A program made the translations under genes and the position numbers. A DNA stretch of 26,027 nt, taken from positions 1 through 26,027 of the forward strand of contig CALURE010000004.1 of assembly GCA_944323095.1 (NCBI GenBank). Reading direction: 5' to 3'. This DNA is from Candidatus Gastranaerophilales bacterium. Lineage in GTDB: Bacteria > Cyanobacteriota > Vampirovibrionia > Gastranaerophilales > Gastranaerophilaceae. The notes below the pieces were generated by a model, which was not told the DNA's origin, made no database searches, and saw only the letters and a program-made list of their open reading frames with translations. Within the stretch, counting starts at the first letter, position 1. Each line of letters opens with the position of its first letter. Positions 7,450-14,142 of this stretch are shown here, one piece after another.

Positions 7450-7474
7450 ATTATATTTTTATGTTAGCATAAAA
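7450..7474 (-). promoter_or_regulatory. -10 element and palindrome upstream of the flavoprotein gene
   Basis: On the minus strand TATAAT lies at 7455-7450 without a recognisable -35. Just upstream of it a perfect palindrome, TTTTATG-TTAG-CATAAAA (7457-7474), occupies the spacer. It looks like an operator for an unidentified regulator, possibly an activator given the missing -35. Confidence 0.4.
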
Positions 7475-7555
7475 GAGGTCTCATGGATTAGTTATCTAAA
7501 AGAAATATTTGCATTTTTGTGCTTTTAAATATAAAAATAGGAGTTTAGCAATTTA

Positions 7556-9442
7556 ATGAAAGTACTAAGAATTAATTCAAACACGACTTTTGGCCGTTCT
7601 CTGCGTAATGACGAGGTGGATGAGTATAAGAAAACTTTAAAGGAAGCAAAAAAAATTACCGGTCAAACAGGCAAATCTGCTTTTATAATACCAATGCCTA
7701 GTCTGCCTGTTTCTGAAAACAAAGACACCGGTATAGGGCATTTAACTTCAAAAGAAGGAATTGACTTTATAGATTATATGCATACCTATCTTGATTTTAA
7801 TATTGTTAAAGATCTTCCATCAGGCCAGATAAAAAAATATCATGATTTTTTCTGCAGTTATGATGCCTCAGCACTTGCTCTTGGAGATCAAAATATTAAT
7901 CCTGAACTTTTAACAACCGAAGAATATTCAGGACTTTTAACCAAAGAAGAATTTGAGCAAATAGTAAAGGCGAATAACAGAGAAAATAAACACGAATTTA
8001 TTAATTGCGAAAATACTATGGAAACCGGCAGTACTCAGGACAATATTTTAAAAAAAGCTTTTGAAAGATTTAAAAATTTAGATGATAAATCTCAAATGAA
8101 GCAGGAATACAAAAAATTCGTGAAAGATAATGAATTCTGGCTGAATTTTCCTCGAAAAGCTGAAAAAAATCAGGAATTTTTTAAATTCAAACAATTTTTA
8201 GCTGAAAAACATCTTGCTAAAGGGAAAAAACTTTTGAATGACAGAGGGATAAAATTATGCGGGGATTGTTTGATTAATTTTTCTGATGATGAAGTCGCGG
8301 CATTTCCAAAAGCATTTAAAGCAGGTTATTATACCGGACTTCCTTTATGGGGCATTCCAAGCCTTGATTATGATAAGATTTTGGATGAATCAAGCGATGC
8401 TTATAAATTGTTTAAAGCAAAAGTTCAGCTTATGGCAAGACGCTATGATGTTATAAGATTTGATGTTGGCTGGAATTATATAACTCCAATCATGACTCCG
8501 AAAGGAGAGACAAAAGTGCTGAATAAAAATAAAAAATATCTCGGCAGCGCGCTTGTCGACAATATTGATAAATGGGTAAGGGAAGTAAAAGGAGACAATT
8601 TTGATCTTAAAAATCTTGTTTATGAGACAGAAGCCGGTGGAGATGAATTCGCAATATTCAAAACCGGCAGCCGTGAACTTATTGATCCTTTGAAAAACAG
8701 GGTAAAATCATATTCAGCTGTTTATATGCATGGAAAATGGGGAAGCTGTCATGCATTCAGAAATATTTACGGCTGGTCTCCTGATACTTTTTCTATAGGA
8801 CCGGGCAATCATGATCATCAGCCATTAAAACAAATAGCAAAGGGAATGCCTGATTTTATGGCAGAGAATAATAAAGAGCATAAAACAGATTCTATAAAAC
8901 CACTTGCGAAAATTTTAAAAATGAAACCGGAAGAACTCCAAAATCCGGTGACTTACTCAAAAGCAAAATTTGCAGAGATTATGGGCGCAAAAAATATTCA
9001 TTATTTCTTTATGGATGTGTTCGGCAGAGAAGAACGCTACAATGAACATGATCCTAATTCCGCAACAAATTTCAGAAGACGTGTTCCGTATGATTATAAA
9101 AAAGCCTACCAGAATTCACTTCATGAAGGTTTCGGATTTAACATAATGGATTCAATGGAACGTATTTTTAAAGCTAAAGGATATGACAAATTTTATCCTG
9201 ATTTGTATGCCAAAATTATAAAATTCAGAGATATTCTAATAGAAAAAGAACCCGAAGCAGCAGTACAAAAGGCCGTTGAGCAAACTGCTGATGACGATAC
9301 GGTAAAACTGATCGGGGCTAAAGGTGTAGAAAACGGATTTAAAAAAGCAAAATCTTTTAAACCTTTCTGGATTACGGCAGGAATTCTTGCAGCTGCAGGC
9401 GGTGGTTTTTCAATGTATAAAAAACAAAGTAAAAAAGATTAA
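7556..9442 (+). CDS. Divergent 4-alpha-glucanotransferase (GH77-like) with C-terminal membrane anchor
   Basis: 628 residues. The centre resembles the amylomaltase family: IIPMPSLP near residue 45, a PRKAE...FFKFKQFLAEKH stretch near 200, and GLPLWGIPSLDY near 260. The catalytic candidates are Asp303 in RFDVGW (nucleophile position), Glu357 or Glu359 in YETEAGG (acid/base), and Asp420 in NHDHQ. Classical MalQ has RIDHF, AEDLG and HDND, so the site is recognisable but altered. Residues about 550-628 add a charged linker and one hydrophobic segment (about 602-620) ending in Lys-rich tail, unusual for a cytoplasmic glucanotransferase. If active, it would rearrange alpha-1,4-glucans (glycogen or maltodextrin). 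The start has AGGAG 12 nt upstream. No other glycogen gene lies nearby. Confidence 0.75.
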   Translation: MKVLRINSNTTFGRSLRNDEVDEYKKTLKEAKKITGQTGKSAFIIPMPSLPVSENKDTGIGHLTSKEGIDFIDYMHTYLDFNIVKDLPSGQIKKYHDFFCSYDASALALGDQNINPELLTTEEYSGLLTKEEFEQIVKANNRENKHEFINCENTMETGSTQDNILKKAFERFKNLDDKSQMKQEYKKFVKDNEFWLNFPRKAEKNQEFFKFKQFLAEKHLAKGKKLLNDRGIKLCGDCLINFSDDEVAAFPKAFKAGYYTGLPLWGIPSLDYDKILDESSDAYKLFKAKVQLMARRYDVIRFDVGWNYITPIMTPKGETKVLNKNKKYLGSALVDNIDKWVREVKGDNFDLKNLVYETEAGGDEFAIFKTGSRELIDPLKNRVKSYSAVYMHGKWGSCHAFRNIYGWSPDTFSIGPGNHDHQPLKQIAKGMPDFMAENNKEHKTDSIKPLAKILKMKPEELQNPVTYSKAKFAEIMGAKNIHYFFMDVFGREERYNEHDPNSATNFRRRVPYDYKKAYQNSLHEGFGFNIMDSMERIFKAKGYDKFYPDLYAKIIKFRDILIEKEPEAAVQKAVEQTADDDTVKLIGAKGVENGFKKAKSFKPFWITAGILAAAGGGFSMYKKQSKKD

Positions 9443-9476
9443 ATTTAGCTTCGCATAAGTAATAATTAGATAATGA

Positions 9477-9512
9477 AAAATGTCATTGATGTATTTTTAT
9501 CAATGACATTTT
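9477..9512. terminator. Bidirectional terminator between convergent genes
   Basis: Perfect 14-bp arms (9477-9490, 9499-9512) with an 8-nt loop, A-rich on the left and T-rich on the right. It lies between the stops at 9442 (plus) and 9565 (minus) and can serve both. Confidence 0.75.
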
Positions 9513-9564
9513 AATATTTAGGAAAAGCCGGCAAAAGATTTATTTATTTTGGTCAAGAAGCAAT

Positions 9565-10368
9565 TTATGTGCCGGCAGAAAAATTTTTGTAAACTATATT
9601 ATTTTTTCTGCAGTAGTCAGAGATTTCAGTATTCACATCATCAAAATAATTATAGTTTTTTTGGTTATATATATAGTCATATAGTGATTTTAAAGCAGGA
9701 TATTCCTGATTTATAAAATTAAACATTTTAGTTTTAAAGCTGCTTCGCAGGTTTAATCTGTCAAACCAGTATTCATCCGCAAAGTCTTTTGTTGCCTCTA
9801 TGATACTCCTGAAATCCGTAATGCCCGGAATTATCGGAGAAATAAAAACAACTGTCTTTATATTATTATGCTTTAATTCTTTTAATGTTTCAATTCTGTC
9901 CGCGATAGATGAAGAATTTAATTCCAGTTTGTTTTTTATGTTTTCGTCAATCGTGCTGAATGATATGACAATTTCAACGTTTTTCATCTTTTTAAAAAGA
10001 TCTATATCCCGTAAAACAAGCCGTGATTTTGTCACAACACTTATAAAAGCTTCTGATTTGGCAAGCTGTTCCATAATCATTCTTGTAACACCGTATTTTT
10101 GTTCAGATGAATTGTACGGATCAGTCACAGTGCTTATCATAACTTTTTTATTTTTAATTTTAAAAATATTAATTTTTTTAGGAGTTCTTTTTATATCAAT
10201 AAATTCACCCCATTGTTCAGAATGTTTGCTGAAGCTTGCCATATAAGCAGCATAGCAGTATAGACACTTATTCGGACAGCCTACATATGGATTAATAACA
10301 TAATCAAGAGATGCCAGTTTGGTCTTGTTTAAATAATCTTTTACTCTGGTTACATCTTCAACTACCAT
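9565..10368 (-). CDS. Radical SAM protein of the SplB-like family
   Basis: 267 residues. Cys31, Cys35 and Cys38 form the C-x3-C-x2-C motif (GCPNKCLYCY) that binds the 4Fe-4S cluster and SAM. It is followed by a TDPYNSSE segment like the DPY(Q/N)..E motif of spore photolyase-like (COG1533) proteins, and by repeated beta-alpha units up to about residue 210. Substrate unknown; the family is named after a DNA repair lyase but most short members are uncharacterised. There is no Shine-Dalgarno. A consensus promoter (10375-10403) has its -10 six bases before this ATG, so the mRNA is probably leaderless. An inverted repeat GCCGGCA/TGCCGGC (9527-9533, 9570-9576) flanks the stop codon. Confidence 0.8.
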   Translation of the reverse strand: MVVEDVTRVKDYLNKTKLASLDYVINPYVGCPNKCLYCYAAYMASFSKHSEQWGEFIDIKRTPKKINIFKIKNKKVMISTVTDPYNSSEQKYGVTRMIMEQLAKSEAFISVVTKSRLVLRDIDLFKKMKNVEIVISFSTIDENIKNKLELNSSSIADRIETLKELKHNNIKTVVFISPIIPGITDFRSIIEATKDFADEYWFDRLNLRSSFKTKMFNFINQEYPALKSLYDYIYNQKNYNYFDDVNTEISDYCRKNNIVYKNFSAGT

Positions 10369-10374
10369 AACAGC

Positions 10375-10403
10375 ATAATAAAGTCTTTAAATAAATATGT
10401 CAA
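10375..10403 (-). promoter_or_regulatory. Leaderless promoter of the radical SAM gene
   Basis: On the minus strand: TTGACA (10403-10398), a 17-bp spacer, TATTAT (10380-10375), six bases, then the ATG at 10368. This is the clearest leaderless arrangement in the window. Confidence 0.72.
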
Positions 10404-10416
10404 TAATATTGATATC

Positions 10417-11022
10417 TCATTCGTGAATGCAAATATTTTTCTCTATGAGAAGCGGTATCGGCGATGTGATAATGGTTTCGAGATACTTATCGTTATTTTT
10501 CTTAATATTTTCTGCAATGGCATTTATTTCTGAGGTATTCGTGAAGTAGTGCTTCACAGCGAACTTTAAGACCATCATGCCTTTGTTTGGATTTTTTTCA
10601 AATCTGTATATGTCATATTCAAAATATTTCTTAGCATTTTCACATCCGTTTACAAGAAAACTTATTGCAGCCTTATCTGCTTTTTTGTTTTCTATAAGTT
10701 TTAAAAGTACGCTGTTTTCCGTATTTTCAACTGTTTTATCAAAATCTTGTGCATATTTTATCGGGTTTGAAACTTCAGGGTAATAATAAACTCCTATCAT
10801 TTTTGTCCAGTTTCCTACATTTTCGGTATTTCTGAAATATTCGTTTCCATACCCTTTTGTTTGAGGTGCAATTGCACTGTATTTAAGCTTATAAATTTCA
10901 TTATCAAAATGAATTTCTTCTGCAAGAGTTGAAAGCTGCGGCAAAAATATTGCCAGTAATATAAATAAAATTCTTTTCATATAAAAATTAAAACATTTTT
11001 TGATAAGAAAAGAATTATGCAT
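10417..11022 (-). CDS. Secreted protein of unknown function
   Basis: 201 residues from ATG 11022, or 187 from ATG 10980. Both give a signal peptide (Lys-Arg, then hydrophobic ILFILLAIFLPQL, cleavage probably after Ser-Thr-Leu-Ala before Glu-Glu). The mature part of about 165 residues is mixed alpha/beta, with one Cys in the middle (NGCENAKKYFEYDIYRF) and one near the end. I do not recognise the family. Neither start has a Shine-Dalgarno. The longer start is preferred because an extended -10 lies six bases before it, as in other leaderless genes here. The gene lies downstream of the structured small-peptide locus at 11101-11299 and could receive its read-through. Confidence 0.6.
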   Translation of the reverse strand: MHNSFLIKKCFNFYMKRILFILLAIFLPQLSTLAEEIHFDNEIYKLKYSAIAPQTKGYGNEYFRNTENVGNWTKMIGVYYYPEVSNPIKYAQDFDKTVENTENSVLLKLIENKKADKAAISFLVNGCENAKKYFEYDIYRFEKNPNKGMMVLKFAVKHYFTNTSEINAIAENIKKNNDKYLETIITSPIPLLIEKNICIHE

Positions 11023-11028
11023 AAGTGT

Positions 11029-11037
11029 TATATATCA
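11029..11037 (-). promoter_or_regulatory. Extended -10 of the secreted-protein gene
   Basis: On the minus strand TGA-TATATA (11037-11029) is followed by ACACTT and the ATG at 11022. The extended -10 TG and the 6-nt gap match the other leaderless starts; no clear -35 is seen. Confidence 0.45.
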
Positions 11038-11066
11038 GGTTAATTTTTGTTGAAGTAAGACAACAC

Positions 11067-11097
11067 TTGACAAATATATAAAAATCGTAAATAATAT
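11067..11097 (+). promoter_or_regulatory. Promoter-like element facing the small-peptide gene
   Basis: TTGACA (11067-11072) is followed by an AT-rich -10 region (ATAATA at 11091-11096 with an 18-bp spacer, or TAATAT one base on). A transcript would start near 11103, at the foot of the 11101-11161 hairpin, and run antisense through the whole small-peptide mRNA. The -10 is loose, so confidence is limited. Confidence 0.4.
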
Positions 11098-11100
11098 ATA

Positions 11101-11161
11101 TGTAGGAAGAGCCAATAAGAATAAGTGTTGGTTTTCTTAAAGGCTCATCTTCACTCCTACA
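11101..11161. terminator. Nested hairpin at the 3' end of the small-peptide mRNA
   Basis: Three coaxial perfect stems: TGTAGGA/TCCTACA (11101-11107, 11155-11161), GAGCC/GGCTC (11109-11113, 11142-11146) and TAAGAA/TTCTTA (11116-11121, 11134-11139). For a minus-strand transcript the hairpin is followed by UAUAUAUUAUUU, which fits a weak intrinsic terminator or a 3' stability element. Confidence 0.5.
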
Positions 11162-11299
11162 ATTTAGACTTTAGATGCTATTACTGCTATTGCAAATGCC
11201 AGTAATAGCATTATTATTAGTCTAACCATAGTGCCATCCTTTCCGACCAATTTCTTCACTAATTGTGTGTGCCTGCTGAAAGCGTGAGCTTATCCTACA
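11103..11299 (+). ncRNA. Possible antisense (antitoxin) RNA of the small-peptide locus
   Basis: If the plus-strand element at 11067-11097 is a promoter, the RNA made from it is fully complementary to the mRNA of the 21-residue peptide, including its Shine-Dalgarno. This is the layout of E. coli ibs/sib loci. It can fold into two strong stem-loops (11101-11161, 11164-11226). The 3' end is a guess: only a weak AAGC/GCTT hairpin at 11280-11292 is visible. Expression is not shown by the sequence. Confidence 0.35.
11164..11229 (-). CDS. 21-residue hydrophobic peptide, candidate type I toxin
   Basis: ATG at 11229 has AAAGGA (11242-11237) 7 nt upstream, a better ribosome site than those of several long genes here. 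The peptide begins MVRLIIMLLL, continues with Ala/Ile/Val-rich residues and ends IASKV: one membrane-spanning helix with one Arg near the start and one Lys near the end. The opening M-x-R-L-x-I is like the E. coli Ibs toxins as I remember them (MMRLVII). A sigma70-type promoter lies about 75 nt upstream and a nested hairpin follows the stop. Inverted repeats TTAGACT/AGTCTAA and GCTATTACTG/CAGTAATAGC fold nearly the whole coding sequence on itself. Alternatives: a leader peptide for the gene ending at 10417, or a structured RNA with a chance frame. Confidence 0.5.
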   Translation of the reverse strand: MVRLIIMLLLAFAIAVIASKV

Positions 11300-11304
11300 G
11301 ATTT

Positions 11305-11333
11305 ATTTTATTCAAAAGTAGTGGAATTGTCTA
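11305..11333 (-). promoter_or_regulatory. Promoter of the small-peptide gene
   Basis: On the minus strand: TAGACA (11333-11328), a 17-bp spacer, TAAAAT (11310-11305), each one mismatch from consensus. Transcription would start near 11298, giving a leader of about 70 nt with an AAGC/GCTT hairpin before the Shine-Dalgarno. Confidence 0.55.
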
Positions 11334-11363
11334 TAAAAAATGTCTGAATGATAGATTGCACTT

Positions 11364-11750
11364 TTAGTTAAGTATCATAATTCCAAAATTTAAATACGCT
11401 GCAAAGCATATCCAGAGAAGATAAGGAATAAGCAGATATGCAGATATTTTTGAAATTTTATAAAATGAATTAATTGTCAAAATCAAAAAGATTATGAGCA
11501 GGATTATTATAACGAGACTTAGTATTGAATTATGCAGGTAAAAAAATGCTGGACTCCAGCTAAAATTGAGTAAAAGCTGGATAATAAAAAATCCTATTGC
11601 AGATTTTTTATCTTTATCTGTTTTATTAAGCATGAAAATGCAAAATGCCAGAAAAATCATTGAATAAATAATTCCCCATGCAGGTGCAAAAATCGCAGAT
11701 GGAGGGGTTAGGGGCGGCTTGTTAAGTGTGTTATACCAACTTAAATTCAT
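11364..11750 (-). CDS. tspO: TspO/MBR family membrane protein, short form
   Basis: 128 residues. It opens with SWYNTLNKPPLTPPSAIFAP and continues AWGIIYSMIFLAF, the TspO signature W-Y-x-x-L-x-K-P-x-x-x-P-P-x-x-x-F-x-x-x-W-x-x-x-Y. Four hydrophobic helices follow (about residues 22-40, 50-70, 75-95, 102-120), with an NFSWSPAFF motif in the second. Most family members are 150-160 residues with five helices; here the first is missing. The frame upstream stays open for only about 12 codons and has no ATG, GTG or TTG, so a longer start is unlikely. TspO proteins bind porphyrins and sterols and are linked to tetrapyrrole stress. No Shine-Dalgarno; 36 bases after the SGNH gene, probably one operon. 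Confidence 0.8.
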   Translation of the reverse strand: MNLSWYNTLNKPPLTPPSAIFAPAWGIIYSMIFLAFCIFMLNKTDKDKKSAIGFFIIQLLLNFSWSPAFFYLHNSILSLVIIILLIIFLILTINSFYKISKISAYLLIPYLLWICFAAYLNFGIMILN

Positions 11751-11786
11751 ATATAAAATTATTGACGGAAATAAGTGATTTTTACA

Positions 11787-12401
11787 TCAGCTTTCAGGGC
11801 AGATAAGTTTAATAACATTTCCGGCTATTATTTTGTGTTCATCTGCTTCATAGTGCAGACCATCCGCATCTGATGTTTTAACAATTTCGTTTAAATCAAG
11901 AAACTTACAGCCGAAGTTTTTTGCCGTTTTTTCATAAACAGGTGTAATTAGTTTTGATTTTTTAACAGCGTTTTCGTCAAAAAGAAATCTGAAATTGCTG
12001 TTTAAAATATTTTTCCGTATGTGTGAGGGTGACAGAATAACGATTTCGCTTTCGGGAGCTTTTTCAACAGCCAGAGACACAAATGATTGTATTCCTTTTT
12101 CAAATTCTTCAAGAGAAGGATTATAAAATTTTTGCAGATCATTTATGCCAATTGCGAGAATTATTTTAGCATAACTGATATTTAAATATTTTTTCAGAAT
12201 TTTGTAACCTGTAAACTGTTCGCCGTCGCGGCTGTCAGTATATGCTGTTCTGTTGTTTCCGCCGGCTTCAATAATATTGTAATTACTACCGCACAGTTTT
12301 TGCAGTATGCCTGTCCAGCGGATATTTTTGTCATATCTGCTTCCGTTATGCGGATTATAGCCGTATGTGTTGCTGTCTCCGAAGCATAATATTTCTGGCA
12401 T
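11787..12401 (-). CDS. SGNH/GDSL-family hydrolase (esterase)
   Basis: 204 residues. Block I is FGDSNTYG with the nucleophile Ser10; block II is represented by EAGGNNRT; block III is GIND (about residues 88-91); block V is DGLHYEADEHK, giving the Asp-x-x-His of the catalytic triad. The layout matches small GDSL esterases such as arylesterase/TesA-like enzymes, which cleave acyl esters of lipids, carbohydrates or small molecules. There is no signal peptide, so it is cytoplasmic. It lies 24 bases after hcp but has no Shine-Dalgarno; an extended -10 lies 6 nt before the ATG, so it may have its own leaderless transcript. Substrate unknown. Confidence 0.85.
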   Translation of the reverse strand: MPEILCFGDSNTYGYNPHNGSRYDKNIRWTGILQKLCGSNYNIIEAGGNNRTAYTDSRDGEQFTGYKILKKYLNISYAKIILAIGINDLQKFYNPSLEEFEKGIQSFVSLAVEKAPESEIVILSPSHIRKNILNSNFRFLFDENAVKKSKLITPVYEKTAKNFGCKFLDLNEIVKTSDADGLHYEADEHKIIAGNVIKLICPES

Positions 12402-12407
12402 AATTTT

Positions 12408-12416
12408 AATTTAGCA
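12408..12416 (-). promoter_or_regulatory. Extended -10 of the SGNH hydrolase gene
   Basis: On the minus strand TGC-TAAATT (12416-12408) is followed by AAAATT and the ATG at 12401. A TAAACA hexamer 17 bases further upstream may be a weak -35, inside the end of hcp. Confidence 0.45.
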
Positions 12417-12425
12417 CAAATAATA

Positions 12426-13967
12426 TTAAGTGTTTAAAATTTCTTTCAAATCATTTTCAGGAGTTGTTACAGGTTTTATTTGGAAATTGTCTGATAAAAA
12501 TTTAAGTATATCTTCTGATATAAATGCCGGTAATGTAGGACCCAGTTTTATATTTTTAATCCCAAGATATAAAAGGGTTAAAAGTATGCATACTGCTTTT
12601 TGTTCATACCATGATAAAACAAGCGAAAGCGGCAGATCATTTAATGTACAATTAAATGCTTTTGCAAGTTCTGCTGCAACTTTAACAGCTGAATAAGCAT
12701 CATTGCATTGCCCCATATCGAGAAGTCTTGGAATTCCGTTAATTTCTCCAATATCTATATCGTTGAATCTGAATTTACCGCAGGCCAGTGTTAAAACAAG
12801 AGTATCAGACGGAGTAAGTTTCACAAAATCAGTATAGTAATTTCTGCCCGGTCTTGCTCCGTCACACCCGCCGACAAGAAATATGTGCTTGATATTTCCG
12901 GTTTTAATATTTTCAATAATTTTATCGGCATTTGAAAGAACCGTGTTATGGGCAAAACCTACTGTTAAAATTTCACCGCCGTTTATTCCTGTCATTTTTT
13001 GTTCTTCACGGTATCCGCCAAGCTCTAATGCTTTATTAATTACAGGGGTAAAATCTTTGTCTTCTCCAATGTGCATCATCTCAGGATATCCTACGACTGA
13101 TGTTGTAAATATTCTGTCAGAGTATTCTTCTTTCACCGGCATGATGCAGTTTGTCGTAAATAGCACCGGTGCTGGAATATGTTTAAATTCATTTTGCTGG
13201 TTTTGCCATGCTGTGCCGAAATTGCCTTTTAAGTGAGGATATTTTTTTAGTTCAGGGTAAGCATGGCAGGGAAGCATTTCTCCATGAGTGTAAATATTTA
13301 TACCTTTATCTTTAGTCTGTTCAAGTAGTAGTGCAAGATCATGCAGATCGTGCCCGCTCACAACAATAAAAGGACCGGATTCAATATTTGTGCTGACCTT
13401 TGTAGGAACAGGATTTCCGTAAGTCTCGGTATTAGCTTTATCAAGAAGTTCCATACATTTTAAATTTATTTCTCCTGTTTTTAAAACAAGCTGTATAAGT
13501 TCATCAACAGACAAATTTTCAGGGATTGCCTGTAATGCTTCATAAAAGAATTTATCAACTTCTTCATTTGTATAACCTAAAACTCTTGCATGATGAGTAT
13601 AAGCAGCCATCCCTTTAAGCCCGAATAAAATAAGTGATTTCAGACTTTTAATATTTGAATCATTATTATTCCATAAATTTTTTATATCAAAATTAGAACA
13701 AAAATTTATTTTTTCTTCTATTTTGTTTTTAAATTCACGGATTGATTTTTCATCAAAGTTAACGTTAGTAATAGTTACAAACAGTCCGTCAATTAATAAT
13801 CTGGTATTTTCATTATTTATTTCATTTTTACAAGCAAGAGCAATAAGGCTGTTTATCAATTCATCCTGTAAATTTGCAATCTCAGGTTTTTTCCCGCAGA
13901 CTCCTGTCAGCGTACATCCTGTTTGGTGTGCAGTCTGTTCGCATTGATAGCAAAACATATTTGTCAT
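12426..13967 (-). CDS. hcp: Hybrid cluster protein (hydroxylamine/NO reductase), class I
   Basis: 513 residues. Cys6, Cys9, Cys18 and Cys24 give C-x2-C-x8-C-x5-C, the N-terminal cubane motif of class I Hcp of strict anaerobes. The hybrid-cluster ligand motifs are all present in order: SGHDLHD, HGEMLPCHAYP, FTTNCIMP, VGGCDGARPGR and LACGKFRFND. Hcp reduces nitric oxide (and hydroxylamine in vitro) and protects against nitrosative stress. It is slightly shorter than the ~550 residues of Desulfovibrio Hcp. The start is well supported: AAGGAG 7 nt upstream of ATG 13967. A TATTAT at 13993-13988 lacks a -35, which suggests an activator. It is divergent from the efflux operon. No hcr reductase partner is adjacent. 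Confidence 0.95.
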   Translation of the reverse strand: MTNMFCYQCEQTAHQTGCTLTGVCGKKPEIANLQDELINSLIALACKNEINNENTRLLIDGLFVTITNVNFDEKSIREFKNKIEEKINFCSNFDIKNLWNNNDSNIKSLKSLILFGLKGMAAYTHHARVLGYTNEEVDKFFYEALQAIPENLSVDELIQLVLKTGEINLKCMELLDKANTETYGNPVPTKVSTNIESGPFIVVSGHDLHDLALLLEQTKDKGINIYTHGEMLPCHAYPELKKYPHLKGNFGTAWQNQQNEFKHIPAPVLFTTNCIMPVKEEYSDRIFTTSVVGYPEMMHIGEDKDFTPVINKALELGGYREEQKMTGINGGEILTVGFAHNTVLSNADKIIENIKTGNIKHIFLVGGCDGARPGRNYYTDFVKLTPSDTLVLTLACGKFRFNDIDIGEINGIPRLLDMGQCNDAYSAVKVAAELAKAFNCTLNDLPLSLVLSWYEQKAVCILLTLLYLGIKNIKLGPTLPAFISEDILKFLSDNFQIKPVTTPENDLKEILNT

Positions 13968-14053
13968 ATTTTGTCTCCTTTTTTCTTATAATATTTTGAA
14001 TATTCTCTAAACTCTTTATACGGTTGTCTAATTCATAAGGTTGATATTAAATG

Positions 14054-14082
14054 GACTAAGTCTCTTATTTTATTGACAAGTC
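14054..14082. promoter_or_regulatory. Operator-like palindromes at the efflux operon promoter
   Basis: GACT-A-AGTC (14054-14062) and TGAC-AA-GTCA (14074-14083) are perfect short palindromes; the second overlaps the -35 of the efflux promoter. A related GGGGACTAAAT lies in the promoter spacer. They look like binding sites for a repressor (TetR/MarR size), but no such gene is next to the operon. Confidence 0.35.
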
Positions 14083-14101
14083 ATGGGGACTAAATTACAA
14101 T
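14073..14101 (+). promoter_or_regulatory. Promoter of the RND efflux operon
   Basis: TTGACA (14073-14078), a 17-bp spacer, TACAAT (14096-14101). Transcription should start near 14108, leaving a leader of about 35 nt with GGAG at 14133. Confidence 0.7.
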
Positions 14102-14142
14102 AAATTGTATAAAGTTTAAATAAAAGATTTGCGGAGAGTATG

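Noticed and set aside
9527..9576. GCCGGCA/TGCCGGC inverted repeat as a terminator of the radical SAM gene
   Set aside because: The arms are 36 bases apart and no T-tract follows; the 14-bp hairpin at 9477-9512 is the better terminator.
9800..10246. 148-residue hydrophobic frame on the plus strand
   Set aside because: Antisense shadow of the radical SAM gene, which has the cluster motif and a clear promoter.
11023..11363. Riboswitch or CRISPR repeat as explanation of the structured region
   Set aside because: The hairpins do not match a riboswitch I know, there is no repeated spacer structure, and a small frame with ribosome site explains the middle segment better.
12883..13236. 117-residue frame opposite hcp
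   Set aside because: Antisense of the conserved hybrid-cluster region; no supporting signals.
14038..14052. TTGAT half-site as an FNR-type box upstream of hcp
   Set aside because: Only one half matches; the second half (ATCAA) is absent at the right spacing.
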